Of a stretch of 64,000 nt of DNA, positions 60,105-64,000 are shown piece by piece; within the stretch, counting starts at the first letter, position 1; each line of letters opens with the position of its first letter. The notes under the pieces were generated by a model. It had not been told where the DNA came from and did no database searches. It saw only the letters and a list, made by a program, of their open reading frames with translations. Source of the stretch: an uncultured Bacteroidales bacterium (lineage in GTDB: Bacteria; Bacteroidota; Bacteroidia; Bacteroidales; P3); assembly GCA_900314725.1 (NCBI GenBank), contig OMWJ01000005.1:84738-148737 (forward strand), written 5' to 3'. Position numbers and translations under genes: made by a program.

Positions 60105-60791
60105 ATGAATATTACGCCAAGACAAGTTGAAGAATTAGAATACAAGTATTTGATGAAATATTTTCATTTCTTAAAGTTTGCAGAAGATGAAATGATGATA
60201 GGCTTTAAAACTAAAGAGAAAATCAAAAATGATTGGATAAATTATTATTCTTCTGGCATTTCTGATTTTTCTACGGGTGCAGAAAGGATTGTTTATGCTC
60301 TATTAAATGGCAAAGGTATAGGTCAGCCAAACTCTGCTCCTGTTGGTTCAGATTTATTTTTCGAAGTTGAAGATGCTTTTATTCATATAGATTTAAAGAC
60401 TGTTCAAACGGACAACATCGGGGATTATACTAATAGTATATTTGTTGGTGAAAATCAAAATTCATATAAGGGAGTTATTAAAAAAACGCGAGGAAGAACA
60501 GAAGACTATATTCCGCATTTACCATATACATACAATCGTGGCAAACTGCAAGAAAAAGTTTGTCTTTCATATTTTGTTACAATACTTTATGAAAAAGAAA
60601 CTTTGGATATATTAGTTATATCTATAATGTGCATGCCTAATGGTTTATTGGAACAAATATACGGTTCTAGAGTTTTAAAAGCAGGGAAAAATCAAGGTAA
60701 AGCACGTTTTAATTTCTCACAAGTGGAGAATTTTGAGTTATTAGACGGAGAAAAAAACGTGTTCAAGTTATTTTCTTTGATGAAAATATGA
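60105..60791 (+). CDS. Type II restriction endonuclease (PD-(D/E)xK type)
   Basis: The 228-residue protein starts 13 nt after the cytosine methylase, the standard place for the partner nuclease. The segment PVGSDLFFEVEDAFIHIDLKTVQ (residues 79-101) gives an Asp followed about 14 residues later by D-L-K, a PD-(D/E)xK active-site pattern. It is intact. I cannot name the specificity. An active nuclease with a dead methylase would be lethal, so either the methylase works or this enzyme is inactive. Confidence 0.75.
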   Translation: MNITPRQVEELEYKYLMKYFHFLKFAEDEMMIGFKTKEKIKNDWINYYSSGISDFSTGAERIVYALLNGKGIGQPNSAPVGSDLFFEVEDAFIHIDLKTVQTDNIGDYTNSIFVGENQNSYKGVIKKTRGRTEDYIPHLPYTYNRGKLQEKVCLSYFVTILYEKETLDILVISIMCMPNGLLEQIYGSRVLKAGKNQGKARFNFSQVENFELLDGEKNVFKLFSLMKI

Positions 60792-60856
60792 AGAAAGACT
60801 ATAAAAAGGAATTAGAATTTTATGAAATTTTGTATAAAAAATCAGTTTTTAAGTAA
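60788..60856 (+). CDS. 22-residue ORF overlapping the endonuclease stop
   Basis: An ATGA overlap places this ATG inside the endonuclease stop. The product, MKKDYKKELEFYEILYKKSV and two more residues, is basic and helical. It may be a truncated third gene of the restriction unit or chance. No family is recognised. Confidence 0.3.
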   Translation: MKKDYKKELEFYEILYKKSVFK

Positions 60857-60886
60857 GTAATACTTTAATATCACTGTATTAAACCG

Positions 60887-60928
60887 CTGAAAATTGTCTT
60901 GTTTTGATTGATAATTTTCAGTTTTTTA
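60887..60928 (+). terminator. Terminator of the type II restriction-modification operon
   Basis: The arms 60887-60898 and 60910-60921 pair over 12 bp with one G-U pair. TTTTTT follows. Confidence 0.88.
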
Positions 60929-61018
60929 TTTGTAAAGTTTTGTAGAAAATTGATAACGATTTTAGAAGACAGCATTTCAAAAAGGAGTATTTTGACTTCA
61001 CAACAATATTTTCACACC

Positions 61019-61101
61019 TTAAAAAATTAAAACGCTATTTTGTTTTCATAGCATCAAGAAAGAAGTTTGTTAAACGTAAAACGCCGTTTTAATTTTTTTA
61101 A
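61019..61101. repeat. Inverted repeat sharing a module with clusters A-C
   Basis: TTAAAAAATTAAAACG (61019-61034) is the near-perfect inverse of CGTTTTAATTTTTTTAA (61085-61101). The same TTAAAAAATTAAAACG occurs in cluster C, and a close variant in A. The GACTT words are missing, so this is a looser relative. The 384-bp gap around it holds two terminators and no gene. Confidence 0.5.
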
Positions 61102-61136
61102 AAGTCGCTTTATTGGTGATAAAAACACGTAAAAAT

Positions 61137-61166
61137 ATAGGGTAATCCGTATTTAGACTACCCTAT
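61137..61166 (-). terminator. Terminator of the broken HTH gene
   Basis: The 8-bp arms 61137-61144 and 61159-61166 (ATAGGGTA / TACCCTAT) are followed on minus by ATTTTT. It lies about 75 nt past the stop of the HTH frame. Confidence 0.65.
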
Positions 61167-61240
61167 AAGGTAAATATGATTTTGTTCTTTAAAGATTGTT
61201 TTTTCAGTAGGTTATTATTAGGAATAAGTATTGCAAGCGT

Positions 61241-61430
61241 TTATCTGTTGTGAATTAAATAATTGCGGAGTTGCCTGACTTGTTCAATAGAAAAATATTT
61301 GCCTGTAATACCTTTGAGTTTGATTTCATCTTTTTTGCGTACGTAAAAGTGTCTGCGTTGAAATGCCTAAAATATTTGCCGTTTCACTACAATTATAAAG
61401 TTTGCCGATTTGTTGTTGTGCTGTTTCCAT
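61241..61430 (-). pseudogene. Small helix-turn-helix (excisionase-like) gene with a frameshift
   Basis: From the ATG at 61430 the frame reads METAQQQIGKLYNCSETANI, then LGISTQT, and stops at 61326. This is a MerR/excisionase-type HTH_17 start ('SETANILGIS'). Removing one base near 61346-61352 restores FYVRKKDEIKLKGITGKYFS, then IEQVRQLRNYLIHNR, a normal end for a protein of about 62 residues. Such proteins control excision of mobile elements or toxin and restriction genes. It is the third frameshift in this 2.5-kb region. Confidence 0.55.
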
Positions 61431-61521
61431 AATATTTTTTCCTTTCTATAATTTTCAACTGCAAAATAACTACAAATCAAAGAAATAACACTGATTAAAA
61501 ACACTACAATAACCAACAAAA

Positions 61522-62148
61522 CTAATAATTACCTCTTGCACGGGTTGATTCTATTTCATAATCATCGTTTTCACTCTTCTCAAAAGCGTTGTTTATGTAA
61601 AAGGTTGGGTCATTCAAAAAGTCTTCTTCTCTAACGTATGCAATATAAGAACCATTTAATTTATTCACGCAATGACATGTAGAACAGGCATATACTTTCG
61701 GTTTCTGATTAAATCTATTATTTTTAATAATATCAAAAACTTTTTCTTCGTTATATGTAAGAACTCTACACCCATCACTATTAGTAATATGATTCTCAAA
61801 CCAAGAATAATCTCCTTTATCTTTGTCCTTTTGAATAACTCCAACTACTCCATTTCTTTGAGACGTCCTATCTTTTCTTGTTATTCGTTTTAAACAATAT
61901 TCTATTTCCCAATCAATCCACTTACTTTTTTTCATATTAGGAGATATTATCACTATTGTAACAGAAGTATCATACATCATATCAGTTAAATGTTTTTTTA
62001 TTGTTTCTGTTGATGTATCTGTCAAATCTGGAGATTCACTTATTTCCCCTTTATAATATGTAGCGTCATCTCCTAATGCAGTTATAATACTATTCCTTAA
62101 ATCTTGGGCTTCATCATATTTGTAAGAAATAAACGTTTTATGTGCCAT
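61522..62148 (-). CDS. TIR-like domain protein (MTH538/DUF1863-like, related to ThsB)
   Basis: The 208-residue protein starts HKTFISYKYDEAQDLRNSII, then TSVTIVIISPNMKKSKWIDWEIEYCLKR. This is the TIR-like pattern: betaA 'FISY', a helix, betaD 'VTIVIIS' and W-x-x-W-E-I with the candidate catalytic Glu. A C-terminal extension has a Cys cluster, CSTCHC, near residue 154 and an acidic tail. TIR proteins of this group make or degrade NAD-derived signals in Thoeris-type phage defence. It lies 18 nt downstream of a small membrane-protein gene, a likely effector partner. No ThsA-like gene is visible. Confidence 0.75.
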   Translation of the reverse strand: MAHKTFISYKYDEAQDLRNSIITALGDDATYYKGEISESPDLTDTSTETIKKHLTDMMYDTSVTIVIISPNMKKSKWIDWEIEYCLKRITRKDRTSQRNGVVGVIQKDKDKGDYSWFENHITNSDGCRVLTYNEEKVFDIIKNNRFNQKPKVYACSTCHCVNKLNGSYIAYVREEDFLNDPTFYINNAFEKSENDDYEIESTRARGNY

Positions 62149-62166
62149 AACTTAAAATATTTTTAA

Positions 62167-62577
62167 TTAATAACTAAATTTTATTATCGAACTAATTACT
62201 ATCAAACATACAATAATACAGATATAAAGAAAACAAACGGTTTTAGAAAATAATATCTTCCAATATGAATATTTTCCTTTTTTATAATTCTGTATCGACA
62301 TTTTAAATAATCCAATATCTCGTTTGTTGTCTATTATATCATTGTATAGTCCTCTAAATTTTCTTTCTTGTTGTAAATAGTAAGCATCTAAAGACCAAAA
62401 TAATATAGTCGGCATTATCGCAACAATTATATAAACAGCATTATTGCTGTTTGCATACAACATCAACAATGCAGACACTATCGTTATAGTCCAACCTTTT
62501 ATTTGGAAGGAATTTTTATTCATTCTCTCAATAATGTTTTGAATAAATTCTAAATGTTTGATACTCTTTTCTTCCAT
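62167..62577 (-). CDS. Small membrane protein, partner of the TIR gene
   Basis: The 136-residue protein starts with an amphipathic helix (MEEKSIKHLEFIQNIIERMN). It has membrane segments at about 28-43 and 46-64 and a long one at about 110-133. A charged cytoplasmic loop, QQERKFRGLYNDIIDNKRDI, lies between. It is the first gene of a two-gene operon with the TIR protein. From memory, similar small membrane proteins adjoin TIR genes in other genomes, but I cannot confirm a family. A membrane-disrupting effector role is inferred. Confidence 0.65.
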   Translation of the reverse strand: MEEKSIKHLEFIQNIIERMNKNSFQIKGWTITIVSALLMLYANSNNAVYIIVAIMPTILFWSLDAYYLQQERKFRGLYNDIIDNKRDIGLFKMSIQNYKKGKYSYWKILFSKTVCFLYICIIVCLIVISSIIKFSY

Positions 62578-62708
62578 AATTTTAATATTTAATATTCAAC
62601 GTTTCAGAAAATATTATGCCGAAATAAAGCCTATGACAATTTGATATATCAAAAGACAATATTATAACATATAGTTCTAATACTTTTATATCTTAGCATA
62701 AATAAAGA

Positions 62709-62732
62709 GGGATTATAGAATTCTATAATCCC
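62709..62732 (-). terminator. Perfect 24-bp palindromic hairpin after the tiny ORFs
   Basis: The arms 62709-62720 and 62721-62732 are exact complements with no loop base left over. The hairpin lies about 22 nt past the stop of the 43-residue ORF. On minus it is followed by TCTTTATTT, a weak T-run. Confidence 0.65.
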
Positions 62733-62754
62733 ATTTTCAAATAGCATTTATTAT

Positions 62755-62886
62755 TCAATCGCCTCTTTTATGAGTATGAGGCTTCAGCAACGGAGTATTA
62801 CCTGGCGTCTGCTTATTGTCTCGCTGACGTCTATCTGGTTTTCCTGTTGATTTGGCTATTCTCTTTGGTCCTGGTTTAATTCCCAT
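62755..62886 (-). CDS. 43-residue basic protein
   Basis: The product reads MGIKPGPKRIAKSTGKPDRR, then QRDNKQTPGNTPLLKPHTHK and RGD. It is rich in Lys/Arg/Pro and lacks hydrophobic stretches. Codons are richer in G and C than neighbouring genes. Its ATG lies inside the end of the upstream 28-residue ORF, overlapping by 11 nt, so the two are probably coupled. I do not recognise a family; a nucleic-acid-binding role is possible from composition only. Confidence 0.5.
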   Translation of the reverse strand: MGIKPGPKRIAKSTGKPDRRQRDNKQTPGNTPLLKPHTHKRGD

Positions 62887-62962
62887 ATTCCTCGAGTTTT
62901 AGTTTAACTATCTCGGTACCGGAGCCGTTCGGACAAATCTTTATAGGAGATTTGTGATCCAT
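62876..62962 (-). CDS. 28-residue ORF overlapping the 43-residue ORF
   Basis: The product reads MDHKSPIKICPNGSGTEIVK and then LKLEEYGN. It looks protein-like (balanced composition, a CPNGSG turn) and uses GC-rich codons such as CCG, GGC and ACC that are rare around it. It ends 11 nt inside the following ORF. Function is unknown. Both ORFs may be leader-type peptides or remnants of a transferred element. Confidence 0.4.
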   Translation of the reverse strand: MDHKSPIKICPNGSGTEIVKLKLEEYGN

Positions 62963-63099
62963 AACTTCACAATTATTTTATTTTTTTTTAGTTATCAACT
63001 ATTGTTCCATAGTACAATAGTATAGTAATACTACTTATATAACTGACAATTTGACAGATATATAAAAAACATTACAAAATTCATCAAAAGGATTTGACC

Positions 63100-64000
63100 T
63101 AAACAAGTACAAAACTCTAAAGCCTGTCTATATTTACTTTTATTAGTTACCGATGGAAAACCTACCACGATAGTCTTGTTGCACTACCTTGGCTATATGG
63201 CAGACCATATTTAACAAAACAGATTTTTCCCCCTTCTGTCCCATATTTCAACGTACTTAAAGCTATATATTATTCAAAAGCAACAATTAGAACGTTATGT
63301 GGCGTTTACTGAAATTGAAACTACTCGTCAATCTGCAAAAATCCTACAAGATAAAACCTCTCAATGTACAATAGGAAACCAAATCTATGATGTTGTGTTT
63401 AATAAACTTGGCAGAAACCACTGTGCACTACCTTTTTCCTCTTACATCTAAAATCCTAATGAGAATATAACAGTTGTATCACCTTTATTCCGTACCAATT
63501 TCGGAAAACAGGTATTGTATTCCCTCTATAACACCCTACTTCAACGGCATACCGCAAAACGAACGCAAACGGATGAACAAACTGTCACGTGAATCTAACC
63601 GTGATTATGTCGCAACTCAAACTATATTCAATTTCAAGACGTCTCTACAACCATTGATGGCAAACAATACGTAATAACGATGAATAGGGGTGAGACAAAA
63701 CATTTTCAAAAGACTTATTTGACAAGAATATATTCTTTTATAAAAACGACTTCCTCATCTAATCTCAAACTCTTATGCCTAACTTAGAATAAATACTACG
63801 AGAAGTAGATGTTGATTTAATTCACAGCATTGGCAAACATACTTTTACTTTAAAACTAAGATGCGATAAGTTTATTTATTTCAAAACACATCTGAAAGAA
63901 TATAACAAAGACTTATATATCCAATGTATGAGATTTAAAGAAGATCAAAAGATATTCTTATATTCAGCAACTCTTAAACCTCCAAAAGATTATAAAAAGA
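63100..64000 (+). pseudogene. Decayed coding sequence, several short frames
   Basis: No frame here exceeds about 70 residues, yet several read like protein in the same direction: LVTDGKPTTIVLLHYLGYMA near 63150, QLERYVAFTEIETTRQSAKI near 63290, NGIPQNERKRMNKLSRESNR near 63550, and an open frame from 63793 to the window edge with IHSIGKHTFTLKLRCDKFIY. Their succession suggests one or more old genes broken by many frameshifts, perhaps a transposase or phage gene. I recognise none. The stretch 62963-63100 before it shows nothing. Confidence 0.4.

Noticed and set aside
60980..61140. Spacer near 61 kb as a full member of the word-repeat family
   Set aside because: It shares the TTAAAAAATTAAAACG module and an inverted repeat but not the GACTT/GAGTT words. 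It is listed only as a loose relative.

Overview
The window looks like a low-GC (roughly one third GC by eye) chromosome segment from an anaerobic member of the Bacteroidota, most likely Bacteroidales. Four things point that way. Promoters carry the Bacteroidota -7 box TAnnTTTG, usually with no Shine-Dalgarno sequence. Type IX secretion and gliding genes are present (start of sprA, gldH, a T9SS cargo protein, a CHU_C-domain protein). MurF and alanine racemase are fused. Protein families such as DUF4175 and type-B L31 are also present. The metabolism suggested is amino-acid fermentation: lysine 2,3-aminomutase, both predicted lysine 5,6-aminomutase reactivase genes, the Kce/Kal/CoA-transferase-A block, an NADP-type glutamate dehydrogenase and a citrate lyase operon.

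Layout. 0-13 kb: start of sprA and ruvA on the minus strand; then DUF4175, a small degenerate ATPase-like protein and ybeY on plus; then a long minus-strand run, pdxJ-deaD-rpe-PHP phosphatase-purB-ABC exporter. 13-30 kb: kamA-kamB, a YitT protein, gldH-uvrC, tRNA-Arg, an ECF sigma factor with a membrane-anchored CHU_C partner, DUF349, rpmE2, kamC, citDEF, and minus-strand kctA-kal-kce. 30-37 kb: a defence island with a three-gene restriction-modification operon (two methylase-like proteins plus a GIY-YIG/helicase protein) and a HEPN-MNT toxin-antitoxin pair. 37-57 kb: mostly core genes (gdhA, efp, murF-alr, ribH, fmt, HU, two tRNAs), with two formylglycine-generating-enzyme-like (SUMF1) proteins, transporters and a UbiA plus radical-SAM pair. 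58-64 kb: a second accessory region with a truncated HU-like gene, a type II restriction-modification pair whose cytosine methylase carries two homopolymer frameshifts, a broken HTH gene, a TIR-like gene paired with a small membrane protein, two overlapping tiny ORFs, and about 1 kb of decayed sequence.

Non-coding signal. Six intergenic regions (near 1.2, 13.0, 21.3, 36.4, 44.6 and 52.8 kb), and more loosely a seventh near 61.0 kb, hold clusters of a modular repeat built from short words such as AAAGACTTG, AAAGAGTTG and GATCAAGTC. The words sit between A- and T-tracts and form long perfect inverted repeats. Four of the six clear clusters lie between divergent genes, so simple gene-end termination does not explain them. 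This repeat family, the TIR/membrane gene pair and the frameshifted methylase are the three signals I rate most worth following.
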